A DNA stretch of 64,000 bases, taken from the NCBI RefSeq assembly GCF_963666525.1, contig NZ_OY762905.1:2152001-2216000 (forward strand), read 5' to 3'. The translations under genes were made by a program, and so were the position numbers. Position 1 is the stretch's first letter. Each line of letters begins with the position of its first letter. Shown piece by piece: positions 8,517 through 17,857 of the stretch. This DNA is from an uncultured Cohaesibacter sp. Its GTDB lineage: Bacteria > Pseudomonadota > Alphaproteobacteria > Rhizobiales > Cohaesibacteraceae. Below the pieces are notes generated by a model that did not search any database, was not told where the DNA came from, and was given only the letters and a program-made list of their open reading frames with translations.

Positions 8517-10244
8517 GTGCGCTATATTGCATTATGCTTTTTCCTGAGCCTGTCCATGTCTCCTGCCGCCCATGCGCAGGGACCCTTCAGCACGGGGGCG
8601 ATGCTTGATAACGCACTTTACCAGACTGTACCCAAAACGCCGCCTTTGGCGCGCGGCGGATATGGTTCCCTCCCTCCCGCGGTTTCGCTGAAACGCTTTG
8701 CGCCGACACCCGGCAACCAGGGCCGCCAGGGCAGTTGCGTCGGCTGGGCAACAGCCTATGCTGCGCGCACGCTGGCAGAAGCCCACCGTCTCGGGGTCGA
8801 GAACCGGTCTCAAATCAACCGGTCGGTCTTTTCTCCGGCGTTCATCTACAATCAGATCAAGGTTGGCTCCTGCGGTGATGGCTCCCTCCCGTCAAAAGCG
8901 CTGGACCTGATGTCGTCTGTTGGCGTACTGCCGCTCGCCGACTTTCCCTATACCGATCAGTCGTGCAGCGCCACCCCGCAGGCTCGCCAGACAAGCATGG
9001 CCAGCCAATACAGGATCAAGGGCTATCAGCGCCTGTTCAACGCCGACTCCACAGCCAAGCACATTGCTGTGCGCCGCGCTCTGGCCAACGGCCACCCCGT
9101 TGTCATCGGCATGATGGTTTCCGAAGCCTTCATGCGCTCCTCCGGGCACTACAAGCCGGGATCATCCGATGTCTCATTGCTGGAACGAGGCCAACTCGGC
9201 GGCCATGCCATGGCCGTGATCGGCTATGATGACACCAAATATGGCGGCGCGTTCGAATTGATCAACAGCTGGGGTCAGGACTGGGGCAACGATGGCTTCA
9301 TGTGGGTGACCTACGGCGACTTCAATACCTTTGTGCAGCAGGGCTACGAGATGATTCCGCCCGATCCGCCCAAGCCACCGGCCGTGGTAGACATGGGCGG
9401 CAAGGTCGGCTTCATCCACATTTCGGGCAAACCGATGAGCGGGCGCGCTCTGTCCGATGGCAATGGCTACCGCCTGGCAGAGTCCTATCCGTCCGGCACG
9501 CGCTTCCGGGTCGAGATTTCTGCAGATGACGGCGGCTTTGTCTATGCACTCGGCGGCGATCTGTCTGGACGGTTCGTTGAACTGTTCCCGCGCCGCAGCA
9601 CCGTCAGCCCGCACATCGATGGCGGCGGCGCCATGCTGATGCCCGGACCGTCGGAAGACTTCTTCACGCGGATGAATGACGACACCGGAACCGATTTCTA
9701 TGTCGTACTGTTCTCCCGCGAGGCGCTGCCCATCGCGGAAATCGTCGCCGATGTCAACAAAGCCTCGGGTGATGTTCATGCCAAGCTCGCCCGCGCCCTC
9801 GGCAACCGGATGGTCGATCCCGATCAGGTCAAGGCAGTGGGCAACGGGATTGCCTTCGAGGCGGCAAGCGACGGGCGCATGGTCGTGCCGGTGGTGGTGG
9901 CAATCGATCATGTCGCGCCATCAGGCAACGACCGTGACAGGACAGCACCAAAGCTGGTCGTCTCAGAGCCGGCCGGTGATGAGCTGGAACAGATTGTCGA
10001 CCCCAACGCCATCCGCCGCGTTGCCACCCCGGTCTTCCGCCTGCGCGGTATTGCCCAGGATGAAAACCTCATCCAGCGGGTCAACATCAGTGGCGCGGCG
10101 ACAAGCAAATTCTCCTCGCGCGGCCCCTTCGAGGCCGAGATCGAATTGCCACAAGACGGCAAACCGCATCCGGTGACGATCGTTGCGGTCGACGCCGACG
10201 GCAACAGCTCCGAAAGCACGATCCAGATACAGGTCGCGCCATGA
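8517..10244 (+). CDS. Exported papain-like (C1 family) cysteine protease with C-terminal beta domains
   Basis: A 575-residue protein. Starting at GTG 8517, with GAGG ten bases upstream, it begins with a clean signal peptide (MRYIALCFFL ... AAHAQ), which decided the start over TTG 8484. The catalytic papain fold spans about residues 50-285. It shows the oxyanion Gln68 and nucleophile Cys74 in GNQGRQGSCVGWA, His230 in GGHAMAVIGYDD and Asn250 in INSWGQDWGNDGF. Residues 300-430 resemble the DUF4384-type beta domain found beside bacterial caspases (FVYALGGDLSGRFVELFP). The last 90 residues look Ig-like. No obvious propeptide is present. It should act in the periplasm or outside the cell. The caspase-like gene follows 64 bp downstream and is probably co-transcribed. 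Confidence 0.82.
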   Translation: MRYIALCFFLSLSMSPAAHAQGPFSTGAMLDNALYQTVPKTPPLARGGYGSLPPAVSLKRFAPTPGNQGRQGSCVGWATAYAARTLAEAHRLGVENRSQINRSVFSPAFIYNQIKVGSCGDGSLPSKALDLMSSVGVLPLADFPYTDQSCSATPQARQTSMASQYRIKGYQRLFNADSTAKHIAVRRALANGHPVVIGMMVSEAFMRSSGHYKPGSSDVSLLERGQLGGHAMAVIGYDDTKYGGAFELINSWGQDWGNDGFMWVTYGDFNTFVQQGYEMIPPDPPKPPAVVDMGGKVGFIHISGKPMSGRALSDGNGYRLAESYPSGTRFRVEISADDGGFVYALGGDLSGRFVELFPRRSTVSPHIDGGGAMLMPGPSEDFFTRMNDDTGTDFYVVLFSREALPIAEIVADVNKASGDVHAKLARALGNRMVDPDQVKAVGNGIAFEAASDGRMVVPVVVAIDHVAPSGNDRDRTAPKLVVSEPAGDELEQIVDPNAIRRVATPVFRLRGIAQDENLIQRVNISGAATSKFSSRGPFEAEIELPQDGKPHPVTIVAVDADGNSSESTIQIQVAP

Positions 10245-10308
10245 TTGGCGCGGTTTTCTTTTTGCCTCTTTCAACGACACGACGTCAGCTCAACAGGAAA
10301 ATCCCCGG

Positions 10309-13300
10309 ATGATACGTCTTCTGACCCTCGCCCTTTTCCTCTTCTCCGTCGCGGTGCCTGCCATGGCCCAGAGTGGCGATCCCTATGCCGGCATCAACCG
10401 AAGGGACCTCATCGAACGCAGCTTCGAAACGTCAAGCCAGCTCGAACGCGCCGCAATCCGCGTCTATGTGGCAGAGCATTATCCCGAAACCGGCGAGGGC
10501 TATTTCGCCCGCGCCTGGGTCGCGGACCGGAACGGGGCAGGAGATGACGAGATCATCGGACTTTACCGCAAGGCCACGTCTCTTGTGCCGGATCTGTCGA
10601 CAGCGTGGATCAACCTTGGCTATCAGCTCGGCAACGCCAAGCGATATGAAGAGGCCGTGGCCGCCTATGAGAAATGCCTCGACATCGACCCGGTCGATCC
10701 CTTCGCCATCCGCAACATCTATTTCACCGTCAAGGACAATCTGAAGGACAAGGCGCGCGCAGACAAGTTCCTGGCGACGTCGGAAAGCCGCGGCCTGTCA
10801 CGGCGCTACATCTACGACTACGTCCGCGGCATCGAAGCTCAGGTCGCAGGCAAGAGCAGAGAGGCAGAAGCCTTCTTCGAGAAGTCGCTCAAGGCCGGTG
10901 ATCGTCCGGAATTCGGGGTTCTTCAGCGATTGAGCAATCTGCGCCTTGATCGCCTGGACCGCTCCCGCGCCTCCAACGACGAAAAGTTCAAGGCGATCCG
11001 GGACGTTCTCGATTTTGGCAAGCAATACAAGAATGCGGCCGCCATCAATTATGCCGCCGAGCAGATGAAAGAACGTTTCAGGGCCTACAAGCAGGCTCTG
11101 TCCATCTATGAAATGTCCTATGCAACGGATCCGACACCGGAAGCGGCAATCGACGGCTTCGCAGCAATGGGCAACTATGATTTCAACAGCAGCTACAGCT
11201 TGCTGGAACAGGCCGCCCGCGACTTCCCCCAGATCTGGGAAATCCGTAACCAGCTCGCCTGGGCCAACTACAATTTCGCCTTCAATACGGATCTGGCAGA
11301 GAAATACAGCCGCGACAGTCTGAAGCTGGCCAAACTGGCGCCCGATATCGCCACTTCCCTGCGCGATTACGGCACCTTCTACGAGCAGATCGGCCGCTTT
11401 GATGCCGCCCGTGATGTCTATCTCTCCAAGCTCGACACGCTCCCCGACGCCCAGCGCCGGGACGTGACCAGCTATCTCGTTCTCAACCGCATCTATGCCC
11501 AGGATTATGACGCCGCCGCGTCCTATCTGGCCGCGATGGAAAAGATGCCCAACGTCAGCGGAAGCTGGATCTCCCAGCGTCGCGAACGCATCAACGCCGC
11601 AGCTGCCCTTGAAAACGAGCGCAAGGCCTTTCTGGCCGCCAACCCGTTCCTGCGCAACTGGGAAAAGAACATCGGCTCCAGCCTGACGCTGGCCATCGAG
11701 TTCGAGACCAACTCCGACGTCATCCGCCCAGAGACCCTGCACGAGCTTGACAAGGCGGCAGCCGTGCTCAACGCGCCCGGCGGGGAAAAATACGTCTTCC
11801 TGATCGAGGGCAACACCGATAGCCGCGGCAGCGATGAAATCAACATGCCGCTGTCGCAACGCCGCGCCGAGGCTGCCGCACGCTATCTGGAAGAACACCA
11901 TGGCATTCCCGCCAGCCGTCTGCGCACCGTCGGCCATGGCCCACGCCAGCCGATTGCCACCAACGAGACCGAATCGGGCCGGCAACGCAACCGTCGCGTC
12001 GAAATCCGGCCTTACGGCAACGTCAGCGATCCGCAGATTGCCGTGACCAGTGCCCTTGATGCCACCGCTCTGGCCGCCTCCCCGGACGGACGCCTCGGTG
12101 CCGTGGGTTACGAGCCGGTCCAGCTTTGGGATCTGCATCAACAGGTCAAGATCCGCGATCTTTATCGCGGCAGCTCCACCCGTGCCTTCTCGCCCAACGG
12201 GCGCTATCTGGCCACCACCTCGAACTATCGCGAGGTTTCGGGCGCAAAGACCTACGTCCTCTATGTCTATGACACCAAGACCGGGCTCGCAGTCGGCCAG
12301 ATTCATGCGGAGAACGAGATTGCCCGCTTCGGCTGGAGCCCGTTCAGTGACGAGCTGGCCTACACCGACAACAACGGCTTTGTCCGCATCTACAATGTCG
12401 CCGAACGCAAGATCCGTGCAGTGACCAGGATGAGCACCCAACGCATCGGCGGGGCGATCATCTGGCTGGCAGACGGGGACCGGATCGCCGTCGGCCAGTT
12501 CCAGCATCAGGGCGTCAAGATCTATTCCGCCAATGATCTGGCCTTCGAGCGCAACGTCGAGGGCGTCAACTGGACGCATCGCATGGGGCAGACCCGCGAC
12601 GGCCGCTATCTGGTAGCCATCGACAACAGCCGCGTCATGGCCATCTGGGATACCCGCGACTGGCGTGAGGTCAAGCGCATGCGTTCACCGGTGATCCCCA
12701 ACCGCATTGTAAGCCATCCCTCCAGACCGTGGGTACTGATGAACGACACCTTCAACAGCAAGACCGGACTGGTGCTGGTCGATCTCGAAAAGGGCGACAT
12801 TCTAAACTCACGCGAAGCACCACAGGATCTGGGCATTACCTTCTCGCCCGACGGCAACAGCTTTTCGGCTGGTGCCAGCGAGCATATCGAATGGTACGAC
12901 ACAAAAACCCTGAGCCCGATCTCGGAAATGACCGGCCTTTCACCGCGCGGCAAGGGGCTGACCCTCAACACGCGTGATGGCTATGTCACCTCCCGCGACA
13001 GCAGCGGCAGTTATGTCTGGGATCTCGCCACGGGCCGTCGCCTCCAGCCTCTGCGCACATCGACAGAACGTGGCTGGCGCCGCCTCAGCAAGGACGGGGC
13101 AACACAATACACCATATCCAAGGACAATGATCTCGTCGTCTTCAACGCCGATGACTTCAAGGAAGAGACGAAGGCGCATATCGACTTTGACGTGACCTAT
13201 CTGACCCAGAGTGACCGGTATATCCTGTTGCTGGGCCGCCCCGAGGGATCAGGCGACAAGAGCACCAAGGCCGTCCTTGAGCTTCGTGACCGCCAGTCCC

Positions 13301-15192
13301 TTCAGGTGATCTCCAGCACCCGGTTCGACATCGTCACTCAAAGCCTCAGCTATGATGCTGTCTATGGCAGCTTCTTCAGCGGAGTTGCCATCAGCGACGA
13401 GGAAGGGCTTGTCGGCGTCACCACCGCCTGGAAGGATGGCTACGGCCATGACTACACCTATTCGCGTGTCACGCGACTGTTCGACATCAAGTCGGGCGAT
13501 GAAGTGAAGTCCATCACCAATGGCAAGCCATTGAATAATCTCAGGTTCAACGAAGACGACCCGTCACGCATCGAAATGCTTGAGGTTGGCGGCGGCTGGC
13601 GCGGCTATGATGCCCGCTCCGGACGCTACATCGGCTGGGAACCGGCCACCTCGGTATGGACCCTCAAGCTCGACAACGGCCAGAAGATCGAATGGTCACG
13701 CGACATGATGCGTCTTGGTGACCGATCAGTCTTCTTCGGCGGTACTCTGGCCTCGATTTCGGCCGATGAAAGCCGCAACCTCCTTTTGGCTCTGACCAGC
13801 TCGAATGAGCTGATCTACTTCGATCTGCGCAGCTTCGAGCGGCAGCTGACCCTGTTGGTGAAGAACGACAATGAGTGGATTGCCTATGCTCCGAGCGGAG
13901 AATTCACTTCCTCGCTCGACGGCACCAAGGGCGTATTCTGGTCGCTCGGCGACAACTATCTGCCGTTTGAAGCCCTCAAGAGCCGGTTTGAACGCCCCCG
14001 CATCATTCAGGAGCGCCTCAGCCGGTTGATCAAGGGGAACGGCGGCAATGACCAACCCGTGCCGGTCGAGCCGGAAAAGCCCGACGTCGACCCCGACCTG
14101 TTCAACGTACCCTACAAGGTCTCTCTCGATTCACCGGCCAAGGACAGTGTCGATAGCGACGAATATGTGCTGCGCCTGCGGGTCGAGAAAAACTCGGCTG
14201 ATCTGCCAGATCCGGAGTTCGAATATTCGCTCAACGGTCGCGTTGTCATCCGCACTCGTGGCTTCGACGAGGAACCCGTTTATGATGGTGGCGAAATCGT
14301 CGGCATCGACCGCAAGTTCAAACTGCGGGAAGGTGAAAACCTGATCGAGGCAAGTCTCGTCTACAAGGACGCCCGCGTGCTGACCCAGCGAGCGGAGATC
14401 ACCCGCAAGGTAAAAGCCCAGCCAAAGGTCAGAAAGACCACGCAGCTCTGGTACTTTGGCGTCGGCATCTCGAACTACGAGATCAAGTCTCAGGATCTGG
14501 AATTTGCCCACAAGGATGCTCTGGATCTGGAAAAAGCCTTCAAGGCCCAGGAAGGCGTGCTCTATGGCAAGGTCAACACCAAGGTCCTCGTCAATGATCA
14601 GGCTACGGAGCGGGATATTCGTGTCGAGATGAACGATTTCCTCAGGCAGGCTTCGGCTGAAGACGTCATCGTCCTGTTCATTGCCGGCCATGGGGTGCAG
14701 GACAACGAACAGCGTCTGTATCTCGTCACCTATGACGGCGACAAGACCCGGCCATACACGGGCATGCAGGTCGACAAGTTCCGTGACTTCCTGTCCGGTC
14801 GCCCGATCAACCAGAAGGCCATCTTCCTGATGGACATCTGTCATTCCGGTACTGTGGGCCCTCGCAAGCGTGGCAGCGTCTCCAACGAGGAAGCGGTGCA
14901 GGCCCTGTCCGATGGCACCGGCACCATCGTGCTGGCGTCTTCAACCGGGGCTCAGTCGTCGCTGGAAGACGCCAGCTTCGGCGGTGGCCATGGCGCCTTC
15001 ACCGCAGCCCTGCTGGAAGGTCTTGCGGGCAAGGCGGACACGGACGCTGGCGACCAGAACGGTTACACGTCGGTGCAGGAGCTGATCAGCTACACCTCGC
15101 GCCGCGTGCCTCAGATGACCAATGGTGAACAGCATCCGACGGTGCCCAACTCGAGCAACGTTCTGGACTTCCCGATCAGCGCGGTGAACTAG
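10309..15192 (+). CDS. Giant exported caspase-like protein with TPR, OmpA, beta-propeller and Ig-like parts
   Basis: A 1627-residue protein. ATG 10309 starts a signal peptide (MIRLLTLALFLFSVAVPAMAQ); the frame is open 42 codons further upstream but overlaps the previous gene. In order: TPR-like helices at about 30-450; an OmpA peptidoglycan-binding domain at about 455-570 (EFETNSDVIRPET, GNTDSRGS, RQRNRRVEIRP); a WD40/beta-propeller-like region at about 575-1220 with repeated SPDGR and YDTKTG motifs; an Ig-like domain at about 1265-1365; and a caspase (C14) domain at about 1375-1620. The caspase has His1461 in IAGHG and Cys1511 in MDICHSG. OmpA should hold it on the cell wall. Known bacterial metacaspases cut after Arg/Lys; the target here is unknown. 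The likely partner is the papain-like protease upstream. Confidence 0.85.
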   Translation: MIRLLTLALFLFSVAVPAMAQSGDPYAGINRRDLIERSFETSSQLERAAIRVYVAEHYPETGEGYFARAWVADRNGAGDDEIIGLYRKATSLVPDLSTAWINLGYQLGNAKRYEEAVAAYEKCLDIDPVDPFAIRNIYFTVKDNLKDKARADKFLATSESRGLSRRYIYDYVRGIEAQVAGKSREAEAFFEKSLKAGDRPEFGVLQRLSNLRLDRLDRSRASNDEKFKAIRDVLDFGKQYKNAAAINYAAEQMKERFRAYKQALSIYEMSYATDPTPEAAIDGFAAMGNYDFNSSYSLLEQAARDFPQIWEIRNQLAWANYNFAFNTDLAEKYSRDSLKLAKLAPDIATSLRDYGTFYEQIGRFDAARDVYLSKLDTLPDAQRRDVTSYLVLNRIYAQDYDAAASYLAAMEKMPNVSGSWISQRRERINAAAALENERKAFLAANPFLRNWEKNIGSSLTLAIEFETNSDVIRPETLHELDKAAAVLNAPGGEKYVFLIEGNTDSRGSDEINMPLSQRRAEAAARYLEEHHGIPASRLRTVGHGPRQPIATNETESGRQRNRRVEIRPYGNVSDPQIAVTSALDATALAASPDGRLGAVGYEPVQLWDLHQQVKIRDLYRGSSTRAFSPNGRYLATTSNYREVSGAKTYVLYVYDTKTGLAVGQIHAENEIARFGWSPFSDELAYTDNNGFVRIYNVAERKIRAVTRMSTQRIGGAIIWLADGDRIAVGQFQHQGVKIYSANDLAFERNVEGVNWTHRMGQTRDGRYLVAIDNSRVMAIWDTRDWREVKRMRSPVIPNRIVSHPSRPWVLMNDTFNSKTGLVLVDLEKGDILNSREAPQDLGITFSPDGNSFSAGASEHIEWYDTKTLSPISEMTGLSPRGKGLTLNTRDGYVTSRDSSGSYVWDLATGRRLQPLRTSTERGWRRLSKDGATQYTISKDNDLVVFNADDFKEETKAHIDFDVTYLTQSDRYILLLGRPEGSGDKSTKAVLELRDRQSLQVISSTRFDIVTQSLSYDAVYGSFFSGVAISDEEGLVGVTTAWKDGYGHDYTYSRVTRLFDIKSGDEVKSITNGKPLNNLRFNEDDPSRIEMLEVGGGWRGYDARSGRYIGWEPATSVWTLKLDNGQKIEWSRDMMRLGDRSVFFGGTLASISADESRNLLLALTSSNELIYFDLRSFERQLTLLVKNDNEWIAYAPSGEFTSSLDGTKGVFWSLGDNYLPFEALKSRFERPRIIQERLSRLIKGNGGNDQPVPVEPEKPDVDPDLFNVPYKVSLDSPAKDSVDSDEYVLRLRVEKNSADLPDPEFEYSLNGRVVIRTRGFDEEPVYDGGEIVGIDRKFKLREGENLIEASLVYKDARVLTQRAEITRKVKAQPKVRKTTQLWYFGVGISNYEIKSQDLEFAHKDALDLEKAFKAQEGVLYGKVNTKVLVNDQATERDIRVEMNDFLRQASAEDVIVLFIAGHGVQDNEQRLYLVTYDGDKTRPYTGMQVDKFRDFLSGRPINQKAIFLMDICHSGTVGPRKRGSVSNEEAVQALSDGTGTIVLASSTGAQSSLEDASFGGGHGAFTAALLEGLAGKADTDAGDQNGYTSVQELISYTSRRVPQMTNGEQHPTVPNSSNVLDFPISAVN

Positions 15193-15287
15193 TCGCCACG
15201 ACGGCAAGCCCGGCGGCAGTAGGGGACAAGAGAGACAACCTCACGGACCGAGGCCCATCTGCCTCTCCCGCTGAAACCAGATAGAAC

Positions 15288-15324
15288 AACGCCAGCCCCT
15301 GATCTTCAGGGGCTGGCGTTTCGA
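15288..15324. terminator. Strong bidirectional terminator
   Basis: A perfect 15 bp stem (AACGCCAGCCCCTGA at 15288-15302 with its complement at 15306-15320) around a 3-base loop, flanked by T-rich or A-rich ends on either strand. It sits between the convergent caspase and pirin genes and can serve both. Confidence 0.85.
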
Positions 15325-15354
15325 CTTTTGCAAAGGGCTGTCAGGGATCCTTCC

Positions 15355-16302
15355 CTACCATTCTTTAGGGCGCGCCCGCTCCAACTCTTTGGGAAAGGGG
15401 ATGAACTCATCCCCGTCTCCCGGCGGCAGATGGAACAGGCCATTGTTCCAGTCGCCCGCCTGCCATGCCGCCTGCGCCTCGGCGAGGCGTTCCCTTGAGG
15501 AGGACACAAAATTCCACCAGATATAGCGCTTGCCGTTGAGCGTCGCACCGCCCAGAGCCATTAGCCTAGCCCCATGCGGCCCCGCCTTTACCGAGATCCG
15601 GTCGCCGGGGCGGAAGACCATCATCCGACCCGCCTCATAGCTGTCCCCAGCCACTTCGATTTCGCCTTCCGTGACATAGATACCGCGATCTTCGTGATCA
15701 TCAGGCAGCGGGAATCGCGCACCCGGTTGCAGGATGACGTCGAGATAAAAGGTCTCCGACTGCATCGTCACCGGGCTTTCTTCGCCATAGGCAGTGCCGA
15801 GGATCAGCCGGGCCTCGGCCCCGCCATCGCTCAACAAGGGCAAGGCGGATTGCTTGTGATGTTCGAAATCGGGCGCCATGTCTTCACGGTCTTCCGGCAA
15901 TGCAATCCAGGTCTGAATGCCATAGAGCTTCTGACCAGCTTTGGCCCGAGCCGCCGCACTGGTCCGCTCGGAATGCGTCACACCCCTGCCCGCCAGCATC
16001 CAGTTCACCTCGCCGGGATAGATCATCTGATGCGTCCCGAGGCTATCGCGATGTTCAAATTCGCCCTGATAGAGATAGGTCACCGTACCGAGCCCGATAT
16101 GGGGATGGGGGCGAATGTCGATGCCACCGTCGGTGATGAATTCGGCTGGCCCCATCTGATCAAAGAATATGAACGGCCCGACCATCTGCCTCTGCGGAGC
16201 TGGCAAGGCTCGGCGCACTTCAAAACCGTCGATATCACGGGCACGCGGTATGATCAGCGTTTCCAGCGGGCCATCGGAAGTCCCTGTCGGGTTCCAGCTC
16301 AT
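15355..16302 (-). CDS. Pirin family protein (bicupin)
   Basis: A 315-residue pirin-type double cupin. The N-terminal cupin has the metal-site pattern DIRPHPHIGLGTVTYLYQGE with EHRDSLG and GRGVTHSER, and the C-terminal cupin includes IYVTEGEIEVAG. Pirins are cytosolic metalloproteins, some with quercetin dioxygenase or redox-regulatory activity, so the true substrate is unknown. ATG 16302 is used because AAGGAGA lies six bases before it; the frame extends 14 codons upstream from TTG without support. It is a monocistronic gene facing the caspase gene. Confidence 0.85.
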   Translation of the reverse strand: MSWNPTGTSDGPLETLIIPRARDIDGFEVRRALPAPQRQMVGPFIFFDQMGPAEFITDGGIDIRPHPHIGLGTVTYLYQGEFEHRDSLGTHQMIYPGEVNWMLAGRGVTHSERTSAAARAKAGQKLYGIQTWIALPEDREDMAPDFEHHKQSALPLLSDGGAEARLILGTAYGEESPVTMQSETFYLDVILQPGARFPLPDDHEDRGIYVTEGEIEVAGDSYEAGRMMVFRPGDRISVKAGPHGARLMALGGATLNGKRYIWWNFVSSSRERLAEAQAAWQAGDWNNGLFHLPPGDGDEFIPFPKELERARPKEW

Positions 16303-16440
16303 CGGAGGTCTCCTTACGAAACAGAAAGAAGGAATGCCCAACAAAAATACCGGGCTGCCTCAAAGCCTACCCGAGGAATGGTTGCTCATAAAGCCCCTCT
16401 TGTCTTCATGAAGGCAATGAAGGGCCGGGCATGGAGATGA

Positions 16441-17151
16441 TCAATCGGCTGTGCGGCGGGTATGCCAGGCGCCCCAGAACAGGCTGGAAAAGAACCGCTC
16501 CGGCGCTTCAAATCCCACTCCCATGATCAGGCTCGCCACCTTGTCCTCGGATTCAGGCGGCACCGCACCGCGCATGATCGTATCGCGCTTTCGCCTGACT
16601 TCGTCTTCATCGGCTCCGGCCAGACGCCAGCGGTTGGCCCAGGCGGCCAGCAACAGTGGCTCGGACGCATAGGCCCGATAGTTCCCGGCGAGGACCATCG
16701 ATCCGCCCGGCTTCAGGCGCATCGCGATATCGCGCAGCAAAGCGGTCTTGTCGACATCATCTTTCACATGGTGCAAAACGCCGATCACCAGAGCCGCATC
16801 GAAGTCAGCATCCGGCGCAAGATCAGACACCGTGCTGCAGACAAACTCCACGCGATCAGCACAGCCCGCTGCCTCTACCTGCATTCTGGACAAATCGAGC
16901 ATCGGCGCGGAAGGATCCACCGCAACAAAGCGCCACCCCGCCTCAAGCTTGACGGTAGCCAGTATCTCGCCACCGGTGCCGCCCGCCCCGACCACCAGCA
17001 CCCGGGCGTCGCGCTGTGCCCCGATTGCCGCAGACAGGATACAGGCGGAAAGCTCGTGACAGGCATCATAACCGGCGAGCGCAATGCGTGCCTGCTGCGC
17101 ATATTCTTCCGCACGCGCCATATCGAATTTCTGGTGTGAGCCTTGATCCAT
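16441..17151 (-). CDS. Class I SAM-dependent methyltransferase
   Basis: A 236-residue protein with a Rossmann methyltransferase core. Motif I is VLVVGAGGTGGE near residue 52, an acidic end of strand 2 is VAVDPSAPML, and the strand 4 motif ALVIGVLHHV is followed by LRDIAMRLKPGG. The N-terminal helix region precedes motif I by 50 residues. The acceptor cannot be inferred; the motif set resembles UbiE/BioC-like small-molecule methyltransferases. It starts at ATG 17151 with only a weak ribosome site. The neighbours (pirin, small secreted protein) give no functional hint. Confidence 0.75.
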   Translation of the reverse strand: MDQGSHQKFDMARAEEYAQQARIALAGYDACHELSACILSAAIGAQRDARVLVVGAGGTGGEILATVKLEAGWRFVAVDPSAPMLDLSRMQVEAAGCADRVEFVCSTVSDLAPDADFDAALVIGVLHHVKDDVDKTALLRDIAMRLKPGGSMVLAGNYRAYASEPLLLAAWANRWRLAGADEDEVRRKRDTIMRGAVPPESEDKVASLIMGVGFEAPERFFSSLFWGAWHTRRTAD

Positions 17152-17246
17152 GATGATACCAACCTATTGGCGTGATGTGACTTTGGCTGCCGCAACAGGG
17201 CATAAGACTGGAGCTTCCTGTCTGATGGCCCCCCTTTGGCAGAGAG

Positions 17247-17588
17247 TTATTGGCAGCGAGAAACGACGAACGCACCAAAATCAGGCGAATAGATCGTCAG
17301 CCCGTCGCTGCTTCGGGCGATGAAGAAACGGGTCGTCTGAGGCACATCTTCCTGCCGGCATGTGGCATCATAAAGGCTGGCGTTCATGCGGGCCACCGGC
17401 ACCACTTCACCAAAGCTACATTCAAGATGGACAAAAGACAGACCGGTCCCGGTCATGATGAGCTGATCCCCTTCAGATCGTGGCTCGGAGCAGCTACCGC
17501 CTGGCAGAACATAGGTGCCCTTGAGATCCATGGCCGAAGCGACGGTCGACAGGAAAAGCAACCCAGTGATGATGATCCGTCTCAGCAT
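17247..17588 (-). CDS. Small secreted four-cysteine protein of unknown function
   Basis: A 113-residue protein from ATG 17588, which has AAAGGA at a proper distance; an in-frame ATG five codons upstream overlaps that site. A signal peptide is evident (MLRRIIITGLLFLSTVASA, cleavage near residue 20). The mature part has four cysteines (GGSCSEP, HLECSFG, DATCRQE, SRCQ at the very end), consistent with two disulfides in a small beta-rich periplasmic protein. I do not recognise the family. A lysozyme-inhibitor-like fold is conceivable from size and disulfides only. It is on the same strand as the methyltransferase but 95 bp separate them. Confidence 0.6.
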   Translation of the reverse strand: MLRRIIITGLLFLSTVASAMDLKGTYVLPGGSCSEPRSEGDQLIMTGTGLSFVHLECSFGEVVPVARMNASLYDATCRQEDVPQTTRFFIARSSDGLTIYSPDFGAFVVSRCQ

Positions 17589-17810
17589 GTCATTCCTTTC
17601 CATCCACGTCTGATCCTGCGCCCCGAAAAAGATCCCTTCATTGTCCCTTCATCGAGCGGCTCTGTTGGAGACGATGGTTGCATTATCCCCTGCGCCAGTC
17701 CATCAAATAGATTGGCGTCGAGACGCGAGGAGCCATACCGAGGATTTTGAGGATCGGGGAAGCAGGATCAACCGGTCGGTCATTCGCGGTTGAGGAAGGA
17801 ATCTGCGTGT

Positions 17811-17840
17811 CGGGAACGGCAGCCGTGCCTGTCGTTCCCG
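17811..17840 (-). terminator. Hairpin just after the first dihydroxyacetone-kinase-type gene
   Basis: A 12 bp stem with one wobble pair (CGGGAACGGCAG at 17811-17822 with CTGTCGTTCCCG at 17829-17840) lies 18 bp beyond the kinase stop. No T run follows on the minus strand, so termination is plausible but not certain. Confidence 0.45.
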
Positions 17841-17857
17841 GAAGCACAAGGCAGAGG

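Noticed and set aside
10798..12579. 593-codon minus-strand frame inside the caspase gene
   Set aside because: Long antisense frames are expected in GC-rich genes; no family motif or ribosome site, and the plus strand carries TPR/OmpA/propeller domains.
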